Shown here piece after piece: positions 35,473 to 47,094 of a stretch of DNA of 64,000 bases (position 1 is the first letter of the stretch; each line of letters starts with the position of its first letter). Made by a program: the position numbers and the translations under genes. This DNA is from Hordeum vulgare subsp. vulgare (lineage: Eukaryota; Streptophyta; Magnoliopsida; Poales; Poaceae): positions 532,712,316-532,776,315 of the forward strand of contig NC_058519.1 of the NCBI RefSeq assembly GCF_904849725.1, read 5' to 3'. A model generated the notes under the pieces. The model worked only from the letters and a program-made list of their open reading frames with translations, searched no databases and was not told the origin of the DNA.

Positions 35473-38400
35473 TAGATCTATGCGTAGATGACATCACGAG
35501 TAGAACACAAAGGAGTTTGTGCACGTTGATATTCAGATTGATTCCCTCCTTAGTCTTTTCTTGATTCAGCAGTCTTGTGGGATGAAGCGTCCCGCACCAA
35601 CTTTACTCTTCCACTTTAGTTGAATCGGATTCGATAGAGACCGGTTCCATCGACTGACATGCAACTTGTTGCATAAAGATAGCTAGAGGGTGTGTGTCTC
35701 TCCTACTTTAGTTGAATTGGATTCGACAGAGGCGGTCCTTGTAGAAGGTTAAATAGCAACTTGCATATGACCATTGTGGTTTTTGCGTAGGTAAGAAGCG
35801 TTCTTGCTAGACACCCATAGCAGCCATGTAAAACATGCAACAACAAATTAGAGGCGTCTAACTTTTTTTGCAGGGTATGTTGTGATATGATATGGCCAAA
35901 GACATGATGATATATATTTGATGTATGAGATGATCATGTTGTAATAGTTAATATCGACTTACATGTTGATGCTATGGCAACCGGCAGGAGCCGTAGAGTT
36001 GTCTTTCATTATTGTATGACCTTCGTGTCCTCATTAAGCGCTTTGTAATGCTTTACTTTATCACTAAACGGCAGCAATAGTACTACGAGCATGGTTGGCG
36101 TGACGACCTTGATGGCAACACAATGATGGAGATCATGGTGTGGTGCCGGTGACGATGGAGATCATGTCGGTGCTTTGGAGATGGAGATCAAAAGCACAAG
36201 ATCATGGCCATATCATGTCACTTATGATTTGCATGTGATGTTAATCCTTTTTATGCACCTTGTTTTGCTTAGGACGACGGTAGCATTATAAGGTGATCCC
36301 TCACTAAAATTTCAAGATAAAATTGTGTTCTCCCCGAGTGTGCACCGTTGCGAAAGTTCATCATTTTGAGACACCACGTGCTGATCGGGTGTGATAGACT
36401 CTACGTTCACAAACAATTGGTGCAAGACAGTTTTGCACATGTGGAATACTCAGGTTAAATTTGACGAGCCTAGCATGCACACACATGGCCTCAGAACATA
36501 GGAGACCGAAAGGTCGAACATGAGTCATATAGTAGATATGAACAACATGGAGATGTTCACCATTGAAACCACATCATCTCACGTGATGATCGGTCATGGA
36601 TTGGTGAATTTGGATCATGTACCATTCGAATGACCAGAGGGATGTCAATTTGAGTGGGAGTTCTTAAGTAATATAATTAACTGAACTCATTATCATGACC
36701 ATAGTCAGAATATCTTTGCAAATTATGTAGTAGATGATTATCTTGCACTGTAGCTCCCCTATTTTTGATATGTTCCTAGATAAATCTAAGTTGAAAGATG
36801 ATAGTAGTAATTATGCGGACTAGGTACATAAACTAAGGATTTTCCTCATTGTTGCACAGCAGTCTTATGTCTTTAATGCACCGCTCGGTGTGCTACCCCA
36901 AGCGTCGTTTGTGGATGTTGTGAACATCTGACATACACGTATTGATGACTACGTGATAGTTCAGTGTGTGACTTAGAATTGAGGTGCTCAAGACGTTTTG
37001 AACGTCGGGGACATATGAGATGTTCCAAGAGCTGAAATTAGGATTTCAAGCTCATGTCCGTGTTGAGAGGAGTGAGACCTCCGACAGGATTATTTGCCTA
37101 CAAAGTAAAGGAGAAAAGCTCAATCGTTGAGCATGTGCTCAGATTGTCTGGGTGATACAGTTACTTGAGTCGAGTGGGAGTTGATTTCCAAATGAGATAG
37201 TGATTTACATAGTTCTCCAAAGTCACTGCTACCAAGCTACTGAGCTTCGTGATGAACTATAGCATACCAGGGATGGAGAAGATGATCCATGTGCTATTCG
37301 TGATGTTTGACACCGCGAAGGTAGAAATCAAAAAGGAGCATCAACTGTTGATGGTTTGTAAAACCACTAGTTTCAAGAAGGGCAAGGGGAAGAAGGGAAA
37401 CTTTCAGAATGACAAGTCATTTGTCGCTCCAATGAAGAAACCCAAGAACCCAAACCCGAGACTAAGTGCTTCTATGATAAGGGGAATGGTCACTGAGGCA
37501 GAACTGCCCAGGATACTTGACAGATAAGAAGGATGGCAACGGAAGTATATTAGATATATGCGTCATTCATGTGTATATTGCTAGTACTCCTAGTAGCACT
37601 TGGGTATTAGATACCGATTCAGTTGCTAAATGTTAGTAACTCAAAATAAAAGCTACGGAATAGACGGAGACTAACTAAAGGAGAGGTGACGATGTGTGTT
37701 GGAAGTGTTTCCAAGGTGGATATGATCACCATCCCATGCTCCCTCTACCTTCGGGGTTAGTGATAGACCTGAATGTTGTTTGGTCTTTGCGTTGAGAATG
37801 AACATGATTGGATCGTGTTTATTGTGAAACGGTTATTCATTTAAAGAGAATAATAGTTACTCTGTTTACTTGAATGATACCTTCAATTGTCATGCACCCA
37901 ATATGAATGGTTTACTAAATCTCGATCGTAGCGATACACATATTCATAATATTGATGCCAAAAGATACAAAGTAGTAATGATAGTACCACTTACTTGTGG
38001 CACTGCCACTTAAGTCATATTGACATAAAGCGCATGAAGAAAGCTCCATGCTGATGGATCTTTGGATTCATTCATTTTTGAATCCTTTGAGACATGCAAA
38101 CCATGCCTATTGGTTTAAACGCATGAAGAAGCTCCATGCACATGGATCTTTTGGACTCACTTGCTTTGAATCACTTGAGGCATGCAAATCATGCCACATG
38201 GGCAAGATGACTGAAGGCCTCGTTTTCCAGTGAGATGGAACGAGCAAGTGACTTATTGGAAATAATACATTTTGATGCATGCAGTCCAATGAGTGCTAAA
38301 GCACGCAGTGGGTATCGTTATGTCCGTACATCACTGATGATTTGAGTAGATAGAGGTGTATTTACTTGATGAATCACGAGTCTAAAGTGTTGAAAAGTTC

Positions 38401-40536
38401 AAGCAATTTCAGAGTGAAGTTGAAGATCATCGTGACAAGAAGATGGTATGTCTACGATGTGATTGTAGAGATGAATATCTTAGTTGCGAGTTTGGTATAC
38501 ATTTAAGACAATGTGGAAATTGTTTCACAACTCATGTCGCCTAGAACAACATAGTCTGATGGTGTGTCTGAATGTCGTAACCGTGCCCTATTAGATATGG
38601 TGCATAATATGATGTCACTTATCGAATTACCGCTATCATTTTGGGGTTATGCATTAGAGACAACCACATTGACTTTATATAGGGCATCATTTAGTTTTGT
38701 TGAGATGACACCGTATGAACTATGGTTTAGAGAAACCTAAGTTGTCATTTCTGAAAGTTTGGGGCTGTGATGCTTATGTCAAAAGGCTTTAGTCTGATAA
38801 GCTCGAACCCTAAGTGGATAATTGCATCTTCATAGGATATCCAAAGGAATAAGTTGGGTATACCTCCTATCTCAGATCCGAAAGCAAAGTGTTTTGTTGA
38901 TGAAAACGGGTCCGTTCTCGAGAAAGAGTTTCTCTCAAAAGAATTGAGTGGGAGGATGGTGGAACTTGATGAGGTTTTTAAACCGTCACTTCAACGAGAG
39001 AGTAGAAGGGCGCAGGAATTTGTTCATGTGGAGCCTACACCAGTTGAAGTGGAAGCTGATGATGGTGATCATGAAGCTTCAGATCAAGTTACTACCAAAA
39101 CTAGTAGGTCGACAAGGACACGTACTTCTCCAGAGTGGTACGATAATCCTGTCTTGGAGGTCATGTTGTTGGACAACAATGAAACTACGAGCTATGGAGA
39201 AGCGATGGGGGCCCGGATTCTGACAAATGGCTGGAGGCCATGAAATCCGAGATAGGATCCATGTATGAAAACAAAGTGTGGACTTTGGAAGAACTATTTG
39301 ATGTTCATAAGGCTATTAAGTACAAATGGATCTTTAAAAGGGAAGACAAATGACGATGGTGAATGTCACCATTTAGAAAACTCGACCTATCGCAAATATG
39401 TTTCCGACAAGTTCAAGGAGTTGACTATGATGAGAATTTCTCACTCGTATTGATGCTAAAGTCTATTGGAATTATGTTAGAAATTGCTGCATTTTTCGAT
39501 TACGAAATCTGGCATATGGATGTCGAAACATTGTTTCCTTGACAGTTTCCTTGAGGAAACGGTTGTATGTGATACAACCAGAAGGTTTTGTCATTCCTAA
39601 GGATGCTAACAAGTATGCAAGCTCTAGCAATCCTTCTATGGACTAGAGCAAGCATCTCGGAGTTGGAATATACTATTTGATGTGATGATGAAAGCTTTTG
39701 GATTTATACAAAGTTTATGAGAAACTTGTATTTCCAAGAAAGTGAGTGGGAGCACTATAGAATTTCTGATAAGTATATGTAGTTGACATATTGTTGATCG
39801 AAATGATGTAGGATTTCTGTAAAGCATATAGGGTTGTTTGAAAGGAGTTTTTCAATGGAAACCTGGATTAAGCTACTTGAACACTAAGCATCAAGATCTA
39901 TAGAGATAGATTGAGATGCTTGATAAAACTTTCAATGAATACATACCTTGACAAGATTTTGAAGGACTTCAAAATGGATTAGTCAAGGAAAGAGTTCTTG
40001 ACTGTGTCGTAAGGTATAAATTTGAGTAAGACTCAAAGCTCGACCACGGCAGAAGAAAGAGAAAGGACAAAGGTCGTCCCCTATGCCTTAGCCATAGGCT
40101 CTATAGTATGCCATGTTGTGTACCGCACCTGATGTATGCCTTGCCATGAATCTGTCAAGGGGTACAAGAGTGATCTAAGAATGGATCACATGACAGCGAT
40201 CATAATTATCCTTAGTAATTTGAGGATTAAGGAAATGTTTCTCGATAATGGAGGTGATAAAAGAGTTCGTCGTAAAGGGTTATGTCGATGCAAGCTTTAA
40301 CACCAATCCGGATGACTCTAAGTAGCAAACCAGATTCGTCTAATGGAGCAGTCATTTGGAATAGTTCCAAATGGATCGTGGTAGCAACATCTATAGGATG
40401 ACATAGATATTTTTAAAGCACACTCGGATCTGAAAGGTTCAGACCCGTTGAATAAAACCTCTCTCACAAGCAAACATGACTAAACCCCAGAACTCATTAG
40501 GTGTGAATCACACAATGATGTGAACTAGATTATTGA
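35473..40536 (+). pseudogene. C1 gag-pol remnant, second copy
   Basis: A full-length internal region with no long frame left. Recognisable pieces: gag end and nucleocapsid remnant with SFKKGKGKKGNFQ (37370-37430) and a decayed knuckle (37460-37520); GAG-preintegrase segment with CFESLEACKSCHMGKMTEG (about 38160-38220); integrase (38240-38720); the KEFLSKELSGRMVE linker (38930-38970); RT (about 39200-40000) with YVVD at about 39775; RNase H remnant to about 40450. The purine tract is mutated (GTGCAACTCAGAGAC). A roughly 89-bp tandem duplication lies at 38031-38195. Confidence 0.85.
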
Positions 40537-40556
40537 CTCTAGTGCAACTCAGAGAC

Positions 40557-41485
40557 TGTTGGAAATATGAACTGGAGGCAATAATAAATTAGTTATTATT
40601 ATATTTCATTGTTCATGATAATCATGTATTCTCCATGTTAGAATTGTATTGATTGGAAACTCAAATACATGTGTGGATACATAGACAACATATTGTCCCT
40701 AGTGAGCCTCAAAGGACTAGCTCATTGATCAAAGATTGTCAAGGTTTCATGACCATAGACATGAGTTGTCATTTGATAACGGGATCACGTCATTAGGAGA
40801 ATGATGTGATGGACAACACCCAAACTATGAATGTAGCATATGATCGTGTGAGTTTATTGCTATTGTTTTCTGCATGTCAAGTATCTATTCCTATGACCAT
40901 GAGATCATTCAACTCCCGGGCACCGGAGGAATGCCTTGTGTGTATCAAACGTCATAACGTAACTGGGTGACTATAAAGGTGCTCCACACGTATCTCCGAA
41001 GGTGTCTGTTGGGTTGGTGTGAATCGAGACTCGGATTTGTCACTCCGTATGACGGAGAGGTCTCTGTGGTCCCACTTGGTAATACAACATCACAATGAGC
41101 TTGCAAGCAATGTGACTAAGGAGTTAGTCACCAGATCTTGTATTATGGAACGAGTAAAGAGACTTGCCGGTAACAAGATTGAACTAGGTATGGATATACC
41201 GACTATCGCATCTCGGGCAAGTAACATACTGATGGACAAAGGGAACAATATACAGGATTAATTGAATCCTTGACATCTTAGTTCGACCGATAAAGATTTT
41301 CGTAGAATATGTAGGAGCCGATATAGGAATCCAGGTCCCGCTATTGGTTATTGACCGGAGAGTGTCTCGGTCATGTCTGCATAGTTCTCGAACCCGTAGG
41401 GTCTCCACAATTAAGGTTCGGTGACAATTCGGTATTACTGAGTTATGTATGTTGGTGACCAAAGGTTGTTCGGAGTCCCGGATGA
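40557..41485 (+). repeat. C1 3' LTR, truncated
   Basis: It starts TGTTGGAAATATG and matches the first 930 bp or so of the 33671-35459 LTR, then stops at CCCGGATGAGA. The TATA box and 3' half are missing. Confidence 0.9.
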
Positions 41486-41527
41486 GAACACGCAGGGTCT
41501 GCACACTTAAGGTTCGGCGACCGAAGG
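41486..41527. other. Patchwork junction between C1 LTR and C2
   Basis: The stretch ACACGCAGGGTCTGCACAC and the following TTAAGGTTCGG repeat LTR sequence found about 100 bp earlier (41395-41425) and at 34507-34525. The C2 sequence resumes at TTTCATCAGCTAAC (compare 60420). This looks like copied filler at a repaired break. Confidence 0.7.
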
Positions 41528-41620
41528 TTTCATCAGCTAACTTAAGAGTGTTCAATTCTATAATTAGTCGTTCAATCTCTTTCTTATCATCATCATTCAA
41601 TTTCTCTTGACGAGCATGAA

Positions 41621-43107
41621 TTTTTTTTAGAACTCTGGATAGTGGGGGCGCACCCCACTAACTTTAGATTAAAGCAGCGGTATCAGGTACACTGAAGGGT
41701 TACATAAGAGGGAGATGGGGAGGAGCAAAGCACCAAGCATATGTGGTACCGATGAAAGGAAACAGAAAACTACAACGAAGCTACAAGCTATAAGATAAAT
41801 GCCTCAAGGCCCTTTTTGGCTCTATGTCTCAACATACATAAGTCTTCCTTGAACCTCTGGAGCCAGGCTTCCTCAGTCGGTCGAACCCCTCTGAAGTGTT
41901 TGTTATTTCGTTCTTTCCACACGCTCCACGAGGCCATAACAAGAATTTCAATAAACATGGGCCTCGTCCACTTGCGTCTGGCATCATGCAACAGTTGCAG
42001 CCTATCATCATGGGCGGGCCAAGTGATTCCCAATCTCCCCCAGCAGGCAGCACTAAATGGGCATTGAAAAACAAGTGTTTAACGGTCTCCTCGGGTGGAT
42101 CAGCACATAGGAGACATGCATAGACATTGTCTTGTAGCCGCACGTTCCTCTTCCTCAGCATGTTTCGGGTGTTTAGTCGGCCAGCCAGCAGCAGCCAAGC
42201 AAACACTCTCCATTTGTTAGTGCACTTCGACTTCCAGGTCCAACCAAACGCCTCATCTGATGTCATGTCCCGAAAGCAGTTCAGGTATTACTTACTCGAA
42301 GCAAAAAACATTCAAGCCACATACACATCTCCATCGATCACCTATCCTTGCATTCAGATCAGTCGATGCACTGTTGGCTTGAAGATCGTTCAGTTCCCCT
42401 GTGGCTTGAGCTGTGAGCGGCAAGTGAAAATTTTGGCCCGGGGAGTAGGCCGTTAAGAGACCTTACACCAAGATGTCCTCATACTTGGCAAAGGCGTAAA
42501 GACGGGGGTGGCTGTCAGCAAGCACATCATCATGCCATAGGTCCTTTCAAAATAGCGTCGTGCCACCGTCATCCACCTCCACCCTTGTGACCCCTTTTTG
42601 GATCGGAGAAAGCTGCAACACGTCTCGCCACCAAAAGGAACCACACCCCTCACATGTGTGTGGCACCCTGTCAAGGCGATTATAGAATTTATGCAGTTGT
42701 TTCAGAAGTAGTCCATGGTTTTGCAAGTACAGGTCAACGACCCCCAAACCCCCTTTGTTTATCGTTCGACAAACCAAGGACCACGAGGCAAGCAAAGCTT
42801 TATTGATGCAATCTTCAGACTTCTTGGCCCACAAGCAGTATCACCTGAGTTGTCTAGGTGTTCCAAAATCTTGGGGGGAGTTTTGATGGAGCACATGGCG
42901 TAGATAGCGAGCGAGGTTACTACTGAATTTACTAGCGTCAGTTTAGAGCCATAGTCCAACAAGGAGGTGGCAGTGGATAGATTCCTCTCAACCGACACGA
43001 CCAGGGGCATAAGATCAAGCACCATCGTGCGAGTGGTGGCCATGGGCCGCCCAAGATAGGTGAATGGCATACTACCAATCGAACATCAAAACACCCCGGC
43101 CAAAAGA
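41621..43107 (-). mobile_element. L1: 5'-truncated LINE, with 8-bp target duplication
   Basis: The left end is a T8 run (41621-41628), the poly(A) tail on the minus strand. AGCATGAA occurs just outside both ends (41613-41620 and 43108-43115). The target is the C2 coiled-coil region, whose sequence continues on both sides (compare 60425-60520). The 1.49-kb remnant encodes the end of the LINE ORF2. Confidence 0.88.
41788..43070 (-). pseudogene. LINE ORF2 C-terminus (RT end and zinc-binding domain)
   Basis: Pieces in three frames read as one protein end. First is PFTYLGRPMATTRTM with the LTLVNSVVTSLAIYAM region (43070-42759), which follows the RT active site in plant LINEs. Next is a zf-RVT-type domain with CTNKWRVFAWLLLAGRLNTRNML and CLLCADPPEETVKHLFF (42266-42050). 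Last is the terminal WSVWKERNNKHFRGVRPT stretch ending at 41788. At least two frameshifts. The catalytic RT core and endonuclease are absent because of the 5' truncation. Confidence 0.85.
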
Positions 43108-43117
43108 AGCATGAAAA

Positions 43118-44462
43118 ATAGCAAGTTCATTTTCAGCACTATCACTAGTCTTATCAAGAAGCAAGTCATCTTCTCCTAACAATCATCGTCATCACTATCA
43201 AAATCAAGATATTCGAGGTGTGATACCTTGGGGCCTTTAGCCATGAAGCAGTTTCCGAACCCCTCATTAGGTGAATCAAATAAGTCATATGAGTTGGAGG
43301 AAACGAGTGCAATGTCGGCAACACCTTCATCTTGACTATAGTCGGAGTCGGAGTGGTATCTTCTCTCGGATTAGCTGTCAGACTCGTATCCAGAAACCCA
43401 TTCACCAACATGAGCTTGATGTATTCTTCTAGAGCTCCTCTTGATGTATTTTTCCTTCTTCTCCGATTCCTTGCCTCTCCGTGAGTGTCTTCGTTCATAA
43501 CGATCTTCTCTACTCCTTCTCTCTATGCGAGGTGACTCATCTATTGAGCTTCTTCTTCGAGGTGACTCTTCTCTTCGTTTGTAGGGAGCCCAGCACTCAT
43601 TGGAGTAGTGTTAGGGCTTCCCACGGTTGTAGCAGTTTCGATCGCCGGACGAACGCTTATCATCATGTCTTCAGCTTGAGCTTCTCTCTTTGCCTCTACT
43701 CTTGTAGAACTTGTTGAATTTTCTCACCGTGAGGCTTATCTCTTCATTGGTAACAAGGTTTTCCTTTGAAGTAGAGGGAGCATCACTTAAAGCTTTGTAA
43801 TCATCGCTTGACTTGTTGTGCAATTCACCTTTGTCCTTGAGTGACATCTCATGAGCAACAATCCTACCAATGACTTCTGTTGGCTTGAGGTCGTTGTAGT
43901 TTGGCATCATTTGGATCAATGTGCACACGGTCTCATACTTTTCATCTAGAGCTCTAAGTATCTTCTTGATGATGAATTTGTCGGTCATCTCTTCGCTTCC
44001 TAAACCGGCAATCTCATTCGTGGCGAGAGCTAGCCTAGAGTACATTTCAGCGACTCCTTCACCATCCTTCATCTTGAACTTGTCAAGTTGACTTTGAAGC
44101 ACATCCAACTTAGATTCTCTGGCAGAATCAGTACATTCGTGCATATCAACCAAAGTATCCCAAATATCTTTTGCATTCTCAAGGCGGCTGATTTTGTTGA
44201 ATTCTTCCGGACATAGGCAATTGAAGATAATGTCGCACGCTTGTGCATTGAATTGCAACATCTTCAGTTCTTCCGCTGCCGCGTCATGATCCGGTTCACA
44301 CCCTTCTCCGAAGAAGTAACCTTGCACACCAACACGAATAACATCCCATACGGAAGGATTGTAACCAAGAATATGCATTTTCATCTTATGCTTCGAACTA
44401 GCAAAATTAGTGCCATCGAAGTATGAACCTCTACGGTGATAACTTCCTTCACTAGATGCCAT
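43118..44462 (-). pseudogene. C2 gag, lower copy, broken by LINE
   Basis: The first 263 codons (44462-43671) are open and start MASSEGSYHRRGSYFDGTNF. They cover the copia gag domain (UBN2 type) with LGYNPSVWDVI, CDIIFNCLCPEEFNKI, KDIWDTLVDMHE and DKFIIKKILRAL. A stop after RGKERSSS precedes a nucleocapsid knuckle in which the second Cys reads Arg (NCYNRGKPGHYSNEC-like; 43640-43600). An acidic, Ser-rich tail with DLFDSPNEGFGNCFMAKGPK follows to about 43190. The coiled-coil part is cut by the LINE at 43107 and ends at 41528. Confidence 0.88.
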
Positions 44463-44501
44463 ACTCTCCTAGGTTGTGAAACCAATGCAATGGAGACCAA
44501 A

Positions 44502-44513
44502 GCTCTGATACCA
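44502..44513 (-). promoter_or_regulatory. Primer-binding site of lower C2 copy
   Basis: The minus strand reads TGGTATCAGAGC, two bases after the LTR end CCTACA. Confidence 0.92.
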
Positions 44514-45307
44514 ATTGTAGGATAAAAAATATGTCTAGAGGGGGTGATTAGACTACTTGACCAATAAAAACTTAGCCGTTTCCCAATTTCAGTTGTGGGC
44601 ATGTTTTAGCAATTATGACAAGTCAAGTACACCCTACACATGCATATCTAAGAGTATGGCAGCGGAATGTAAAACATGCAAGTGTAAAGTAAAGGGACTA
44701 AGGTAGGGAGATCAAATGCAAGAGGCTGACACGGCGATTTTTGGCATGGTTCCGATAGGTGGCACTATCGTACGTCCATGTTACTGGAGACTTCAACCCA
44801 CGAAGGGTAACTGCTGGGAGAGTCCATGGAGGGCTCCACCCACAAGGGGGGCACGAAGAAGCGCCCTTGTCAATTCCACCACGGCTTCCGCCCACACAGG
44901 ACTAGCCTCACTCACGGTAGATCTTCACGAAGTAGGCGATCTCTTTGCCCTTACAAACATCTTGGTTCAACTCCACAACACGAAGTAGGAGGCTCCCAAG
45001 CGACACCTAACCAATCTAGGAGGCTCCACCCTCCAAAAGGTTATAGATGTGGTAGAATGATGAACTCCTTGCTCTTGTGCTTCTAAATATAGTCTCATCA
45101 ACTCTCAATCACTCTATCACAGAATAGGCATTGGTAGGAGAGATTGGTTTGGTGGAAAGCAACTTGGGGAGTCTAGAGATCAAGTTTCAAATGGATGGAA
45201 TGCAATATCTTGATCTCAACACATGAGTAGGTGGCTCTTTCTCCGAAAAATGAATCTCGCAATGAAGTGTGTGTTCTTATTGCTTCATGTGCGAATGAGA
45301 GGTTGGT

Positions 45308-45319
45308 GGAGGGGTATAT
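45308..45319 (-). promoter_or_regulatory. TATA box of shared C2 LTR
   Basis: The minus strand reads CCTATATATACCCC. It is preserved at 62708-62719 in the other LTR. Confidence 0.7.
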
Positions 45320-45358
45320 ATAGGCAGCACGCAAAATCCAACCGTTACACCTAAAGTG

Positions 45359-45660
45359 ACCAACTCGGTGACACCGAAGTCATAAACTCCGTGGTACCGA
45401 CTTGCACAAAAGGCAACAACTTTTGAATCTCGGTGAGAATGATATACACAACTCAGTAGAACCGAAAAGGTGGCTAACAGTCAGATGGGCCAACTCGTTG
45501 ACATCGATAACCAAACTCGGAAATTCCAATTTTGGTCATGTGAACTCGGTAGCACCAATGCAGAATCGGTTGTACCGAAATGGTAGGTTTGTCTAGGGTT
45601 TTGTGTGGGTTGAAAATTAGTAGGGCCGAATCTGAAAACTTGGTGGCATCGATTTTGGAT
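45359..45660. repeat. Palindromic TCGGT..ACCGA motifs in shared C2 LTR
   Basis: About eight motif copies, full or half, such as CTCGGTGACACCGAAG, ATCGGTTGTACCGA and CTCGGTAGCACC, spaced 20-50 bp. The same array occurs at 62759-63075. Confidence 0.7.
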
Positions 45661-46008
45661 ATTAGGCTTAGGACATAAGTGTTATGTGGGAAAAGGACTG
45701 GGTATTTTTGGTGGCTCTCTGTGAGCACTTGAGCAACCAGTTCATTTTAATACCTCACCCCCTTTTAATAGAATTGGCTTTCCTATGGACTCAAAAGTGA
45801 TTTCTCACAAATATAAAATGAAAGAGTCCTCTTGCTTGAAGCTTGAGCCAATCTTATTCCTTTCTTGCACCAAGGGGCATCTCCAAATAAACCTTTAGCC
45901 AATGCATATTTCGAACTTTTTGGAAATATACTTGGATAGAATCATTAGTCCTGATGAATATGTTGTGATCAATTATCAAAGCCACCTTAGGGAGCAATTG
46001 TGCTTTGA

Positions 46009-46024
46009 ATCTCCCCCTTTTTGG
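46009..46024 (-). promoter_or_regulatory. Polypurine tract of upper C2 copy
   Basis: The minus strand reads CCAAAAAGGGGGAGAT directly before the LTR. Confidence 0.85.
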
Positions 46025-46534
46025 TAATTGATGACAACATATAGATCAAAGCTTCGACAAAAGATATAATCAACGATTAGCATCGACCCTTTGAGAAGTA
46101 TGTGAAAAGCAAGAGCTCCCCCTAAATTTGTGCATTATTTACAATTTGCGTTTGAATGCAAATGCACAATCGATTAGGATCAAGGGTCACTCTTCCATGT
46201 CACATACATCTTGATGGTGCGCATACATGATATGAATGAATAGTAATGCACATGACACCAAGAGAATAAGTGAATTATCATCATATGAATAGCTCAAAGA
46301 TAATGATGTAGTAGTATCAACCAAGCAAAGCATATGATCAAACATAGGTAACTAGATAAAGTCATCCAACGAGACAAAGTTTTGAAAAACCAAACGAGAG
46401 CAAATAAAGTCAAAAGCTCTCTCTCTCCCTCTCTCTCTCTCTCATCCCTATGATCTATACATTTCTCCCCCTTTTACAACAAGTTAACAAAAAATTCAAA
46501 AAGCATAGAGCTAATCATCTCTCTAGGGTCTATC
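46025..46534 (-). other. C2 non-coding stretch between extra ORF and purine tract
   Basis: About 510 bp without an ORF. It contains a CT-rich simple repeat at about 46418-46443. Confidence 0.7.
46418..46443. repeat. (CT)n simple repeat
   Basis: Runs of CT interrupted by CCC. Confidence 0.9.
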
Positions 46535-47094
46535 TCATGCGGTAGTCAATGATGGAGTAGACAGAAGAGTGCCAGCGAAGGCTTCGGCAGAATGTCCTGG
46601 AGCTGGAGGTGTTGGAGCTGCGACTGAAGCTGAAGGTGCACATGCCTGAGCTGATGAAGTTGGTCTTGCTTCCGACACTGGCACAGCTGCTGACCGGTGC
46701 TTGGTACTGAACTGAGTGGTAGTGCGAGGAGGAGACTCTTCATCATCACTAGTGAAACTGGGTGTCCTCACACCATCAACTTCATGCTTGCGCTGATCAA
46801 CACTAGCAGATATCTATGTCACTTTGACGTCCAAATCATGGAATTTGGTTTCCATGATCCTCTCTAAGCTATTTTGGTTTAGCATAATCTCCGATATGTT
46901 CTTCTCCATACCCTGGATAGAGATCACTAGAAATGTCATTTCCTCAGCTTGAGTTCTGAGCTGTGGAACCGGTGGTGGCACATTCCTAGCTGCCTCTGCC
47001 TCTGCTGCCTCTCTAGCTACGGCTGAGCTGGGATCATTGTCATCCATCACAACCACATTATCTTCAAATTCAGGCTGAAGGGGCAAATGGGGAC

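Larger units (their letters stand above)
31847..41485 (+). mobile_element. C1: tandem array of Angela/BARE-type copia elements
   Basis: The order is partial pol (31847-33670), LTR (33671-35459), a full-length internal region (35460-40556), and a truncated LTR (40557-41485). The middle LTR has a purine tract on its left and a primer site on its right, so it serves as 3' LTR of one copy and 5' LTR of the next. Such arrays arise by unequal recombination between LTRs. All coding regions are decayed. LTR start TGTTGGAAATATG and copia pol order fit the abundant Triticeae Angela/BARE family. Confidence 0.9.
44516..46008 (-). repeat. C2 LTR shared by both copies, 1493 bp
   Basis: It matches 61916-63432 throughout. 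In element orientation the first dinucleotide is TC rather than TG (plus strand ends TTTGA, not TTTCA). It contains a TATA box and a run of TCGGT..ACCGA palindromes at 45359-45660. Confidence 0.92.
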
